A stretch of DNA of 64,000 nt from Sipunculus nudus (GCA_026874595.1 CM049316.1:64775176-64839175), one strand, 5' to 3'. Counted from the first letter of the stretch, positions 1 through 11,983 are shown. Notes: generated by a model not told the origin, from the letters alone. Numbers and translations: made by a program.

Positions 1-73
1 GGTTGGGAGGGAGACGGAATGTGCTCCCAAGTTTCAGGTTACGGAAGCGATTGGACATTCTGTTCCACCATGC
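1..73 (-). CDS. ANKS6: ANKS6 exon 8, cut by the window edge
   Basis: The acceptor (TTTCACACAG) precedes 73. It codes [15 protein letters not shown] and continues past position 1. This WW/SNRF segment directly follows the ankyrin block in ANKS6 and secures the identification. Confidence 0.92.
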
Positions 74-3000
74 CTGTGTGAAAGAAAGTAAAGATTAGCA
101 ACCTTTAAGATACAAATCAATCTGACCTTTCTTCACAGAAATAACAGTACAATTTCTCTTTAACATCATTTTTTACAGAAAGGTAAAATTTTATTATTTT
201 AGTTTATATTTATTATAAATTTTAATAAGTTAAAATTTGTCCCTTTATTATTGCCCAAAATAATAGTAGTTTCTTCTTTGAAGCTACAATTCTTCTCCAG
301 TCAGGTCTGGTCAACAAAGCACAATGACTGGTGTAACACAAAATCCAACTAGCTAACCCCCCCCCCCCCCCAACACCTTATAAAAAACTTGCAAACAATC
401 CCTATGGATTTTATATATTTATTTATTGGGAGAATGAAATTAAAGCAAAACTGAATCACCTGTATGGATGTCTCAGGTATGTGGATGTATATGCAGGTTT
501 ATAAAAGTATACAACTGATAAAAGATATGTTTCCTACCTTGAGTGCATTCTTTGGCTGATCATCAACCCTGTAAAATAGAAGTGTATCATACAGTTAACA
601 TATTCATTGACTAAACTCTGATTAGTAGGATGGAAGTAGTATGTTAGACAAATACAATTGTAAAAAAGAAACATTAATCAATGTTTTGTCAATTAAAATA
701 TAAGAATACTTTTTTTTATTTCCGGGCTAACTAGCCCACCATGTCTTATTTCCTAGTGGCAGTTTATATCTGTCAATGAAATGGAATATGTATCGAGCAT
801 CTTAAATGCATAAAGCTTTCTTCCAATGGAAGAAATGTGAGAAAATTTCTTTTCTGTAGTGCTGCAAACAAGTTAAAGTAAACTGCATAGGTGTGGGCTT
901 TGGCCAGTATATAACTTCATAAATTGTTTAAGAGAAACTTCTAACCAAAACCTGCCTAAAACAAACACATTACTTTTATGACTCAAACATACCTGTAAAT
1001 ATATAAGGGTTAAAATTTAGTGTGTGTATGAAGGAAGGGCCTGATATTATTATATCAGATTATTGACCTACAACTATTTAATCAATTCAGCTGGCAGAAA
1101 CTGACCCATGTTCAAGTCCCATGGCAGATGGTGGAGTCCCGTTGGGTTTCAGCGTCCAGCTTTTCTTGCCTTTCTCAGGACGACTGACCTGTAAGGCCCT
1201 TGCGGCAAGTAATCGATACAGCTCCGTATCCACATCATCTGCATTGAAATATTTGAAAATTCATAAACCTGTAACTAAAAATCCTTTTTTTTCACTGACA
1301 CCAGTACAATCAAACTGCCAATGCAATTTTCAAAGGGACAATGAGCTACATTTTGTTTAAACTTTGTTCATTCAAGTACTACAGGTATACACAGTAAACA
1401 TATAATTAAAATGAAAATTATATTAATATTATAGATGTATATAACAGTCTTATGGCCTTCTGCACTACCCTTAGCACAAATAGGATTGGTAGGTAGATAT
1501 ATATTTGTCTAATATATCTCTCTATAAATTATAAGTATAAAAGAAATATTAGTTTGTAGAAATTAATTACACATGATAAGTGCTGATTTCAATTACTGGT
1601 GCTATTTTTTCACCTTGCAATTTCTGTTTTGGTCAAGATTTTTGACATAATTTAATTTGTCAGACACTTCAAGCTTACAAATTCACATTTCTACATTACA
1701 TTTGCTTGCCAGTGTATTGTATTTTTTGTTAATAAAAGCATCCAATGTAAAAATCACCACATCAAATTCACAAAAAATTTAATTATGTTTAATTATAATT
1801 TGGCCAGTCAGACCTGACACACACAAACAGTTTATGGTATTTCTTGATTACATGTACAGAGAGTGCTTTTACCTATGAGTGAAGCCATGTCAAATGCTGT
1901 ACAGCCATTCTTCGCAGCCACAAGCACATCAGCTCCAGCATTGATCAGGTATTTGGCCACTTGCTTCTTGCTGCAAAAGATAGATCATGTTACAATAAAT
2001 CAAGAACTGCCGAGTCAACAAAACCATGTCAGTCAAAAAACAGAGAGGGGACTACTTTTTTCTTATGGGCCACCCTTTCACACTTCCTGACCACAGGCAC
2101 AAAGGCTTCCTTCAGGAGGGACTACCACTGCTTAATACACAGATGTTCCTTTTTAGTTTCTTAAGTGACATTACTACCCTTGCACCTGATACAAATCTGG
2201 CTTGCCTAATACCAACATTATCTCAATTATATTAAGATTTTTGGTTACTCAGTTCCAACATTTTCAGCAGATCTAATTTTCATGACTTTCTCTGTTTTTG
2301 ATGACTGTAAACAAACTTTTCATGAACTTTTACTAATGACTTCGATATGGTATGAATGCAATGGGCAATTAAGATCATCTATCATAATTTAGATATGCAG
2401 AATTTTCATAAAAGAGTGAATATTTAATACATTAAAAGTATTATTATTTCTATGCTAAGATGTAGCTTCACAATAAATGTGCAGGAGCAAGTCTGGGTGA
2501 AATTTGATTAGGACTGAAGTTGCAACAATTTTGAACATCAGTGGTAATTACTGGAACAGATGAGAGAAAGATATAGGTAGTCTCTTAATTACCATTTAAT
2601 TCATGACATTTTCATAACTTTATTTTCTTCAAAGTCATGATTTTTTCAGTATTTCAAAATTTAAAATTCAAGAGCTTTCCATTAAAGCCACACCTCCAAG
2701 TTCACAATTTGTCCATGATATTATCCAATTTGTTATGGGCTTGACATAAAAGTGGACTGAACTGTATCGCTAGTGAAGCCTGCTTTGCTAGCGAAGCGGT
2801 TTGAAGGCTGGACATTTGCCCCACTGACATGGGTTCAAATCCCAGTTCGGCCCAGTATTTTCTCCTGAATAATTTGACTTTGTAACAAAATGGGGGCTTG
2901 TCAGGAATGACGGTAAACTTTATGGCCCAGGGAATAAGCTCACCAAAGTGTGACTCCTGGGATAATTAGTCTTGTTCTGATAGCAGAACACTCTTAAGAG

Positions 3001-5203
3001 GGTGTGTGTTATGGGGTGACATAAAAGCGGACCAAACTGTCTCACTATTGAAACATGCTTTGCTGGCGAAGTGGTTGGAACGCCGGACATGTGCGCCAAC
3101 GACATCGGTTCGAATCCAGGATCGGCCCAGTTTTTTCCCCTGTTTAATTTGTCTTCGTAACAACTTATATGCAGGGACTGATAATTTTGCTCAACTTACC
3201 CATGGTAGGTAGCCTGCATCAGTGCTGTCCATCCACTAACACTGTCTCTTTTATTAACAGCACAGCCCTTCTCAACCAAAAGCTGTACCATGTCAAGACG
3301 TCCTGTCATGGCTGCAAACATCAAAGGGGTGGCGCCATCTTGTGGCGAAACAGCATCCCGCTGTGAGGGATCTTCATCAAGGATCTCCCTCATGCGCTGA
3401 ACATCACCTGTCAACATGTGACACAATGAGTATGATCTAACTTCATGATTAAAGTTATTGATATTCTCTCTTCCAATGAATTTTTTTGTATCCAGATAAA
3501 TAATGGAATTAATGAAATATTCAAAACTTACTTATGAGAGCTTTATTCTGTATGTTAACATATATATACGTATATGTGATATACATGAATAAATGAGGCT
3601 TCTACGCCTTAAAACCTAATGACTGAAAATGAGAAGAACACTTGTGTTTTGTCTTCACTGTAATCATTTCATCTTAACATACTTAACCTCTAAATAGCAG
3701 CTTTTACAGTAGTAAACACCCTATGCAGTAGCTTGTGTGTGGACATTTTCATTGCATGGTGGAAACATGCATATATGTGTGCTCTGCTTTTGAAAATTAA
3801 GCCCACACATCATAATTATAGAATAAAAGGTTTATTGTCAGGATGAGTCCTGCAAACATACTTTATCAACTGAATGCTCAAACCAGAGCATAAATTTATA
3901 AAACAGCCTACTTACCTGCTTTGGCTGCTTCAATAATATCAGGTTTGACATCTTCTGGTACTATAGGTGGAAAGAAATAAAGATTCTGTTATGCACAACC
4001 ATTACTGACTAAGACATGTTTAACATATGTTTTCAAATAATACTTTAATACTTTAAGTAATAATTAATAAAAGAACAATACTACTTCCCTTTGAATCATG
4101 TTATAGGTAACACAGTTCACTCAAATTCACTGTCTGCAAACCTACTGATTATACCATTACATGTTTGCTCTTCAAAACTGGAACCTTTCAGAAAACATTA
4201 TAAAACTTTAATTTTAATTAATCAATCGCGAACAGTGAACAATGTACAAATCTTGTTCTGCAATCTTGTAAAAGGTCATTAAACTTTAGGAAAATGGTTG
4301 GGGGTGTAAAAACTATTCTGAAACAAAAATTGTATGGAATGCAAAATCCAATATTAACAATATTAATAAAATAGGTCAGTACAGAACAATGATTTTTTTA
4401 TTGTTTTTCCTGAAAGATTCATGTGAGATGCAAAGCATTCACCAATGATTGTCTGTGTTAAATTACACCACAATGGCAAGGAATAATAACTCACCAGTTT
4501 TTGGCTTGTTGGTAGTTTTCCTATCAAGGAAGCCTTTAACTTCTCGTTTACCTCGCACTGATGCCACTTCAAGAGGGGTGAGGTCATTTACGTTTGTGTG
4601 GTTTGGATCCGCGCCCCTCTCCAGCAATATCTGTGCTGTAGCCATGTGACCATTTAGTGCAGCAAGCATTAATGCATTAATACCCATTGATGGCGTCCTA
4701 TAATTAACATCAAACCCACGATCTAGGAGATATCTTACGATGTTGTCATGGCCGTGGAGTGCGGCGGCCATTAGTGGTGTGACCTCACAAGTTGATTCAC
4801 CAATCCCTGTACTTGGGCTCAAATCAATCCCAGATTCCACTAGTAATTTGCATATATGTAAATGACCTCCTCTGGCTGCTAGTGTCAAAGCAGATGCACC
4901 TAAGCTGTTCCTTGCATTGATATCAGCGTTATTTTGCATGAGTAAGGCAAGCACGTTTTTGTGACCATACCGAGCTGCATGCATTAGTGGTGTCCAGCCC
5001 AAGTTGTTTGCTTGGTCCAGGGCCGCACCCCTCATCAGCAGCAGCCTGGTGATACATTCGTGACCGTTTGCTGCTGCCACCTGCAGAGCAGTTGTGCCAT
5101 TATCATCCACAGAGTTGACACAAACACCTTTATTTAATACAGTTTCCAGGAAATCTGTATTGCCCTCCTCACAGGCCGTGAGTAACGGCTGTACAGACTC
5201 CAT
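1..5203 (-). CDS. ANKS6: ANKS6 (ankyrin repeat and SAM domain protein 6), 5' part, 3' end off the window
   Basis: Seven coding exons on the minus strand: 5203-4495, 3960-3916, 3407-3200, 1970-1873, 1238-1106, 568-538 and 73-1. All have GT-AG borders and matching phases, giving about 432 codons. Residues 1-228 carry about seven ankyrin repeats. After a short linker come further repeats containing [10 protein letters not shown], then the segment [15 protein letters not shown], which is diagnostic for the ANKS6 family. Known for the family: ANKS6 sits in the inversin compartment of primary cilia with INVS, NPHP3 and NEK8, and activates NEK8; its C-terminal SAM domain binds ANKS3 and BICC1. The SAM domain is expected beyond the left edge, since vertebrate ANKS6 is about 870 residues. 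No frameshift or stop was seen. Identification is from recognised family sequence and exon order; no search was run. Confidence 0.93.
357..371 (+). repeat. Poly-C tract
   Basis: Fifteen consecutive C in an ANKS6 intron. Confidence 0.9.
538..568 (-). CDS. ANKS6: ANKS6 exon 7 (31-bp microexon)
   Basis: TTTTACAG acceptor and GTAGGA donor enclose 31 bases coding [10 protein letters not shown]. This fills the gap before the AWWNRM segment and resembles the PDDKGGLK stretch at that position in vertebrate ANKS6. Phases fit both neighbours. Confidence 0.85.
1106..1238 (-). CDS. ANKS6: ANKS6 exon 6: end of ankyrin block and linker
   Basis: Acceptor AATGCAG, donor GTCAGT. It codes [20 protein letters not shown] and then a basic, proline-rich linker. 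A second GTCAGT lies inside the exon after LQ but gives the wrong phase, so the longer form is chosen. 133 bases (2 + 129 + 2). Confidence 0.9.
1873..1970 (-). CDS. ANKS6: ANKS6 exon 5: last ankyrin repeat
   Basis: Acceptor TTTTGCAG, donor GTAAAA. It codes [20 protein letters not shown] followed by [12 protein letters not shown], completing the ankyrin repeat begun in the previous exon. 98 bases (1 + 96 + 1) keep the frame. Confidence 0.92.
2735..3016 (+). mobile_element. tRNA-derived SINE, copy 1
   Basis: TAGCGAAGCGG resembles a Pol III A box, and GGGTTCAAATCCCAG a B box. It is followed by an unrelated tail. It lies in the ANKS6 intron between 1970 and 3200, directly before a second copy. 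Confidence 0.55.
3017..3170 (+). mobile_element. tRNA-derived SINE, copy 2
   Basis: Starts TGACATAAAAGCGGACCAAA like copy 1 (TGACATAAAAGTGGACTGAA). A box TGGCGAAGTGG, B box GGTTCGAATCC. It ends about 30 bases from the ANKS6 exon border at 3200. Confidence 0.55.
3200..3407 (-). CDS. ANKS6: ANKS6 exon 4: ankyrin repeats
   Basis: Acceptor GTTGACAG, donor GTAAGT. It codes [15 protein letters not shown], then [16 protein letters not shown] and [15 protein letters not shown], the best conserved ankyrin block of ANKS6. The 208 bases fit as 2 + 204 + 2. Confidence 0.93.
3408..4494. other. ANKS6 introns around the 45-bp exon
   Basis: AT-rich, no repeats or motifs recognised apart from the exon at 3916-3960. 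Confidence 0.5.
3916..3960 (-). CDS. ANKS6: ANKS6 exon 3 (45-bp linker exon)
   Basis: Too short to stand out as an ORF. It is flanked by CCTATAG and GTAAG and codes [15 protein letters not shown], which matches the linker between the first ankyrin block and the second in ANKS6. Phase is correct on both sides (2 + 42 + 1 bases). Confidence 0.85.
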
Positions 5204-5224
5204 CCTGACACAGGAAGACTTCAC
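4495..5224 (-). CDS. ANKS6: ANKS6 exon 2: start codon and first ankyrin repeats
   Basis: The exon runs from an acceptor (TTTCAG before 5224) to a GTGAGT donor below 4495. The ATG at 5203-5201 starts [15 protein letters not shown]. An upstream in-frame ATG at 5245 lies on the intron side of the acceptor and is rejected. The 709 coding bases give about seven ankyrin repeats, with cores such as [30 protein letters not shown] and [15 protein letters not shown]. The exon ends with one base of a split codon, which matches the next exon. Confidence 0.93.
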
Positions 5225-7111
5225 CTGAAACAACATATATAACATTAAATCATTTAATAAAAATTAAAAAAAACTAGATTAATGCCCTATTTTTTTTTTT
5301 TTGTTCATTACAAGGATCAATCAGCATCATAATAAGTTAGCAGCATTTGGAATAGCTACCTTAATGTGTTCATTATACTAGGGTTAGGATATGAGAAAAC
5401 ATTTATTAGCGAGTTTTGCATATATACACATACCTTGAATTATATAGTTATAATTATATATGAGAACAATGCATTACTGTAATTTCTCAACCAGTAAATA
5501 AATAAAATGAGCAACTGTCACAATTTTCCTTGCACCAAAGCAAGCTGGTTATACATGTAACGCTATATGTGCCACTGTTTATATTTGCATGACAAGAAAA
5601 TCACATTCATAATGCTGACAAAAGTAACATGTAATTTCATAAGTTATTATGCAGAATTTAAAGTCAGAAAATGTTAAAAAAAAATCTTGATGCAATCCAA
5701 AAAGATCACAGAAAAACTATGGATGTGTTTATAAACATGCATTCATTTGAAACTTTATGTGTACACACACATCCCTACACTGGCATTGCATCTGCGGAGG
5801 TAAATGCAGACTTATCACAAATGTGGCATTATGTGTACATCTACCTTAAAGCTGATGTAAATGTACGGCTACACCTGCAATGCATCTGCTTTACGTTTGC
5901 CATAAGCTGAAATCATCTACGTAACACCAACCTAGCATTATATGAACTCCATATATAAATGCTGTTTTTTTTATAGGTTGTAAATGCAATGCATACAGGT
6001 GTACACAAAGTTACAACATGTTCAAAATTTCTGAATGTAATGCAGGAAGAGAAGTTGTTATTTTACAATCTTAAACACTTTTTTTCCACAATTTTTCTTT
6101 ATTCTAGAAAAGAGAGGAAATGTATACTTGTGTAAAAATAAGGCTTTATATTGAATTTAATGCACATGTAAAACAGCTGTTTGAGTAATTTGAAGAAACA
6201 TGCACAAATTTTGTTTGTTCCCATGAATGAATGAATTTTTTTTGGTCAAATACATTATTTATGGTACATGTAATGCCAAAGCATTATTTATGAGGTTTTT
6301 TATCTCGCCATGTAAATTGTGCCTAGCCCCGACTCCTGTGCTCACTTACTACGCTACGCATTAGCCCTAGATGATTTGAGGAAACTGGAGACATTCCACA
6401 TGACAATTAAATTCTTATATTTCGTCTGAAAATGTATGTTGTATTCTCTATGAAATAAAGATATTCTTATCAAATATGCATTTAACATACCACTTAGACA
6501 GTGTTTGTCCACTTTAAATGTTGATTAGAAGAATATTTATTGTCCTAATAAATGGAGATACGTGAGAAACAGTCTCTGCTCTGGGTTTTCCCAAGCCAGG
6601 GCTGACCAGCAGACGCCTGTGTAACCAGTGGTAATGGGCCAGTGGTTGGCTCAGCGAGCAAAGGTCACGGGGTTCATTGTTTCAGATTCTGAGACAGTTT
6701 CAATATCGCCGTATTTAACGCAGTTAATTGTGCCTTGCATACAATACAGAAATGTATGCATGCGCTTATGACACGTTAAACTTATGTTTTAGTGAACATT
6801 TATTTATGATATTTTTGACACTGGGTCTAGATCTAGAGCTAGATATTTAAAAGCTACTGGGCTGGGTGATCACAGTACATTCTATTGCCCAAGGCATTAA
6901 CAGGTAACAATTATTTGATTTTTTTAACTGTGACAGTAATCCATTGTCATATATGTTATATAACTTTGTAACTTTCCAGTCACCACAGTGCGACAAAGCA
7001 AACATCAAAACACAACGTCTCTGCACCCCGTATCACCGCCCACACACATTCAAAAATAAACAACAGCATCACGTCCCTACACTCACAAGAACAAGTCCGT
7101 TCACACATTAA
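5225..7111. other. ANKS6 first intron
   Basis: AT-rich. GTAACC-AGT-GGTAAT at 6621-6635 resembles an RFX X-box with one mismatch and a 3-base spacer. Nothing else was recognised. Confidence 0.4.
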
Positions 7112-7117
7112 ACTTAC

Positions 7118-7225
7118 GATTATTTAAAAAGTAAGGCACTATCAGTGGACGGATTGAAAAACAACGAGCAATTGGTTGAAAAAGAAAGTCTAGTGTGACT
7201 ATCTTGCGCTCATCCTCCCGCCATC
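7118..7225 (-). other. ANKS6: ANKS6 probable non-coding exon 1
   Basis: The coding exon at 5224 starts with an acceptor, so a 5' UTR exon must lie upstream. On the minus strand a GTAAGT donor sits at 7117-7112, preceded by about 100 bases leading back to the AAGATGGCGGG motif near 7222. The exon borders and transcription start are inferred; no transcript evidence is available here. Confidence 0.5.
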
Positions 7226-7290
7226 TTGGAATTTACCCCATGATGACGAAACTATTCCCACAATGCATTTGACCAAAACATCAACAAACA
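7215..7290 (-). promoter_or_regulatory. ANKS6 core promoter candidate (YY1-like and ZNF143-like motifs)
   Basis: On the minus strand CCAAGATGGCGGGAG (about 7230-7216) matches the YY1-type start-site motif of TATA-less housekeeping promoters. ACTATTCCCACAATGC (7251-7266, plus strand) resembles the ZNF143/THAP11 motif. Position just upstream of the inferred first exon fits a promoter. Motif matches are by eye. Confidence 0.4.
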
Positions 7291-7672
7291 CCACGTGCTC
7301 AGATAAGATCAGCCGGCGATGACTTTACCTGTACAGGTGGACTGATAATTGACTTGAAGTAACGTTACTTCGTGTACAGCTGATGTTGCCGACTTGCTGT
7401 TTAAGGTGCTTAATGAAGGTATCTTAAGGTCACCTATGTACCACAAATCTTCCACCTTCATGCAGTTATAGCTCGCATGGTTTGGTACATATAACGTACG
7501 TTACTACTGTTAAAGTAAAAATAGAATGAAAATAAAGTTGAATAAATTAAGGTATCTAGGCTGTACATGAACCGAACACGTGCTCAATTCTGAATCGTTT
7601 CATCTGTAAGCGCGCTATCGTTGTTTTCCAGATGTGATTATAAAATCAATAAAAGTGACACTTTAATTAAAT

Positions 7673-7702
7673 TATAATAATAATAATAATAATAATAATA
7701 AT
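7673..7702 (+). repeat. (TAA)n microsatellite
   Basis: Ten uninterrupted units in the divergent regulatory region between the two genes. Confidence 0.9.
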
Positions 7703-8119
7703 TTAAAATACTCAGTTATAAAATACACTTACTTATCGGGTTTGTATTTTCACCCCGCAAGATAGATCTTAATTGGTTGTGAATTGCTAAAGGGTTTTCG
7801 ATTCGGTTCAATTATCAGTTATTTGCATGTAAAATAATGACGTAATAGACATGAAAAGGAACAAGAGAACTACCATTTTATAAAGCAGAACGCACGGCTT
7901 CATACAGTGCATACATATATGTATACGTAATTTAAAGCAAACATTTTGGTAAGATAAAACAGTGTGGTTTGCACACACACACACAAACGTTGTAAAGACA
8001 TTTTGTTGAATGCTCAAAAGTCTGAGACAAGTTGATTAAGCTTGAACACATTTAGGATTAACCAGATCGTTAATTGCACCAATGAGGATCGAACACTATG
8101 TCATGAATAGAAATAGTGA

Positions 8120-8153
8120 CCCCTCGCCCCCCCCCCCGCCCCCCCCCCCCCCC
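8120..8153 (+). repeat. C-rich tract
   Basis: About 30 C with two G interruptions, between the two inferred promoters; assembly length may be unreliable. Confidence 0.85.
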
Positions 8154-8384
8154 GTATATTGGGCCTTCGTAACATTCAGTTGAGCAAAAAATATAACCAT
8201 GTCAACATAACACTAACACACACACAAACGTTGTAAAGACTTGGAGGTACCTGCTACTGCGAGTCATAATACCCATAGAACACTCATTCCAAGGGTCAGA
8301 TCAAAATGTTTGCTGTGTGGTAGTATTTGACTTCACGTTTTCATATGGTCGTGTTTTATTTGCTAAATAATGAAGAAAAACAAA

Positions 8385-8535
8385 TGTGATGGCTACCGTG
8401 GCGGCGATCTAGAACATGCGTTTGGAGCAGTTTCGGCTACCGCGGTTTCTGTAGTCAAGCCGTCATGTGACGGCCGGAGAGACAAACTATCCGAGTAAAA
8501 CCAGCCTTGTTTTAAAAACTGCTGCATGAATGCAC
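8385..8535 (+). promoter_or_regulatory. RPGRIP1L: RPGRIP1L candidate promoter/non-coding first exon
   Basis: A locally CpG-rich stretch in otherwise AT-rich DNA (GTGGCGGCGATC, CTACCGCGG, GACGGCCGG) ends at a strong donor CAC|GTAAGT (GT at 8536). It contains the E-box-like palindrome GTCATGTGAC at 8462-8471. The first coding exon of RPGRIP1L (14669) begins with an acceptor, so an upstream UTR exon is required; this is the best candidate seen. A second CpG-bearing candidate with an NRF1-like TGCGCATGTGCG lies near 13403. Confidence 0.35.
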
Positions 8536-8956
8536 GTAAGTCAACCATGAATGTAATATTTATTTATGTTTCCCAACAGAATAACGTCACTATTTGTCTG
8601 ACCTCGGGAAAATGACAGTTCGGCAAGCAGATGAACATGAAAAAGTACTGTTAGTAATGGTGTGCACATCTACCTATACCAGCATTCATCCGAACCCTAT
8701 AGCTTGTACTGCCACCTCAACGCGTCTTAAGTTAATTCAAAATCGAGGTTTGGCTGCATGGGAGGCTGCCGCTACAAATAATACCGAAGGAAAATACCTA
8801 TACCTTTGCCGTCCAGGGCAAATACTTGATCATGGAGCGGTTTTGCCTTCTTTTATCTGTATATTGTTTGCAATGACATTGGGCGAGGCCACTGTATCAA
8901 AGCACTTTTGCGCAAGCGGAACTCCAGTAGCACTGGGAAGAGAAATGTGCAAGTAA

Positions 8957-11900
8957 TTCTTAACATACGGGTGGCCGCAATGTTGAGTCATTTATTATTG
9001 AATTAACACTAAAATATTAGTGGCAAAGAAAAATTATATTTAAAAAAAATATTAAATATTATAACATCCGTTGGCAGACGTATTGGCGGATTAAGAGGGT
9101 GGCTGACGGTACTGCAGCCCGGGGCCCCCGATATTTAGGGAGCCCCGAAAAGAAAATAAACTTAAAAAGTGTAATACGAGTTTCATTGCTAGATTGCTTT
9201 GATGAGGACGGAGGATGTCGACTCTTAGCAATACGTGTGTATGATAACTAAAACTTAAGTACTGAAATCTTATTAACCCTGCGCGAAGCGATCCAGATAG
9301 CACAACAATATTTTTAAATGTTTTAAAAACGTTTTGCTAAATGTTTTGAAAATGTTTTCATGATGTTTTTATAACTTGCTTTGTTTAAAAATTGTCTTTA
9401 AAAAGTTTTGTGGAACCATTTATGCGCCCTATAAGAAAAATGTTTTAAAAATGTTTTATAAACGATTTAAAAAATGTTCTGTAGTAACATTTATGTGCCA
9501 TTATAGGTTTAATTGAAATTCCATATCACTGTCTTCCGCGCAGGGTTTGCGTCCCCATATCGGACACTTTTTAAATTGACGTAACGGTGTGCAAAATACT
9601 TCCTTCTAAGGTTGATTATAGATAATACATGTAATACATGTCCGCAAAAACAAAGGAAAACCCCTTACCTATATTACATTTCCTTCTTATATACTCAGAT
9701 ACCTGGCTTTAGTTTTCCTGAAAGACCATGTATGCAATACCTTTGCGATAACCCCCCCCCCCCCCCCCCCCCATGTAAATCAAGGGGTGCTTACATTTCA
9801 GAATGCATGCAAGGGCCCCTGCTTTAAGCACAGTCAGGGGTCCTATGCAACCTTAATCTGCCCCTGTTTATTGGTCCAATTACGTGGGACGTTTGATGGT
9901 CCTCTTATAATGATGTTACACATTCTACCAATTATGTACAACTCACCGGAATCGTTCATGATCCCGTTATCATCTGTATGGAACCATCCCTCTCCCAGGG
10001 TGCACTTTGTCATCGATTATATAACCAGTCACGGTGATGTTGGACCGTACACATATCTCCACCGGAAAGGTCATCGGGACTACTTGTCCACTAGGAGCAA
10101 TAATTTTAACTTTAGTATTTTCAAATATCTTCATCCACAGTAAATTCGTTTTCTGCGAGTTTGTAACAACATATGCTTCCGTCAGGGCATATATTTGTAA
10201 TAAGGTTAGGTTTGAGAAACGTAATTTTAAGTAGCCGACCAGCGTTTTATTCTAATAGGACATGTCCACCTGTATCAACTAGGGCTGTATCAATATACCG
10301 ATATATCAATACAGACCGATACGCCACATCAATACGGTTACCGGCACGCACGCTTGTATCGATGAAACACAAAAACTCCTCACAAATATAGATATGTCAT
10401 GCATCTCTATAACCTAAACTATAATCTTATAATATTGTTATATTATTAATATTGTTATATATTTTAACTTATTTATAAAGCTTATAAGCTAGTTCTTATT
10501 TTGTTATATTGACCTTTAAAGACTTGAATAAGATCTCTTATTCTTGCCTGATCGACTTGATGGGGAAGGTATATACATATATCAGTGCTTCTATGACAAG
10601 CCGGCGAGTGTGAGGCGATTTTTCATTAATTGTTGTTCAAGAAAAACTTTATCTACAGAGCTTTTACACAGAAATAATACACAAATAATAACGAAGCGTA
10701 TCGTCAATAAGTATCAGTTATCGCTTAAACTATATCGCAATACGTATTGTACCTGAATAGGCTGACAGATATCCAGTCTTAGTAACAACGGATCTCATGC
10801 AATAACGATAATTGTTTTTCCTCCCAAGCCATGAAACAAATTGTAAATGACAAAACCAAAAAGGGGAGTAGTAGTGAATTTCTCCCTTTTGATGACACTG
10901 AGTATGAGAAGCTTTTGGCTTACGGAATTTTGTGGGGTTTTTTTATATGGTAACAGCGAATGATCAAAAGAACGTAGGTATACAAAATCCATAGGCCTAA
11001 CCAAAGCCAGCGAACCTTGCGAAAAGGGACTGATTTGAACATATATATCATCTGGTCCAAAGCTCACTGCACTATATATAAATTATTTTATCATGTTTAC
11101 GAACCGGGCGTGAAAGACAAATGCGGACTTCGGTAACTCAGAAGTTCAAGATGAAAGAAGAACTAATGCGCCGTCGTCTGGCTGCATTGTCGTCTGTCAT
11201 CTGAGAACTTCATTTCTCTTTGAGTGTATTCTCCCCGGTACGCATTTACATGGTTTCGTTTTTCATTTAATAGGGCTGCGCGATATATCGGTATATCGCG
11301 ATACGGTGAATATTATATTGGGTATCGCGATATGGTTTTTAAATATTGATTTTAATCTTACCTAAAAACTGATTTTTATAAAGGTCAAAGTAATATTTTA
11401 AAAAATCAAAAACATATATATGTGCTATTATTGACAGTTGACTATATTGACTACTATTGATGTTGTACGCCGCTGTGATTTTATACTTGGCTCTCTTTGT
11501 TAAACCACAGTCCAAAATCCTCTGATTTAACCAATTTGTTAATGAAAGATTCACCAAGATATTGTTAAAACAGACCAAAACAAGTTGGTTATTATGTAAC
11601 TAATCTAGATTAGTTAAAAATTCAGCAAAAAAGATTGGTTGCTGTGTCCAAGAGATTGGTTGCATGGACACATCTATATACCAACGAGTTTGATTAAAAA
11701 TAACCAATATATTGCTCACCAAAACCTTCATTTACTAGCAGCCGTCAAGTCCTTATCTGTATCAATCGCTCTCTTTTTCACCTGTGTCCCGTTTGATAAC
11801 CTTTTAATCACAATAATATATTACTGTATTTCAAACAAGTCTGTGAATTAGTGAATGGATGTTAAACGACGATCGAACGACTAAATGGTCGAAAAGATAA

Positions 11901-11983
11901 ATTTATACGTATAAAAAGTCATTATTTAAAGACTGATCAAATGGACGAATAAATAAATGATTAGATGAATGGATAAAAGGATA
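8957..11983. other. Region before the microsatellites, no gene seen
   Basis: Probable RPGRIP1L first intron or intergenic DNA. Possible hAT-type terminal fragments lie at 9085-9140 (GGCGGATTAAGAGGG, CCCGGGGCCCCCG) and at 10282 and 11273 (AGGGCTG followed by CGATATATC words). A tandem of TGTTTTAAAAATGTTTT words lies at 9315-9480. Confidence 0.4.
9752..9772 (+). repeat. Poly-C tract
   Basis: Twenty-one consecutive C. Confidence 0.9.

Larger units (their letters stand above)
74..1872. other. ANKS6 introns between 73 and 1873
   Basis: AT-rich intron sequence. Apart from the two small exons and the C tract listed, I see nothing recognisable. Confidence 0.5.
7291..8384. other. Intergenic/divergent regulatory interval
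   Basis: Between the ANKS6 promoter candidate and the CpG-rich stretch at 8385. It holds the TAA and C-rich tracts. No gene was recognised. Confidence 0.5.

Noticed and set aside
2789-3130. Functional tRNA genes
   Set aside because: A and B boxes are present but the arms do not fold into a full cloverleaf and SINE-like tails follow; treated as tRNA-derived SINEs.
5204-5245. Upstream in-frame ATG giving a 14-residue longer ANKS6 N-terminus
   Set aside because: It lies beyond a good splice acceptor (TTTCAG at 5225-5230), and the family N-terminus fits the ATG at 5203.
8594-8956. Open frame of about 115 codons (true ATG at 8612) just downstream of the CpG-rich stretch
   Set aside because: No recognisable family, no clear splice context other than an acceptor-like CCCAACAG at 8579, and only 44 bases from the GTAAGT donor. 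Likely chance, though transcript data could change this.
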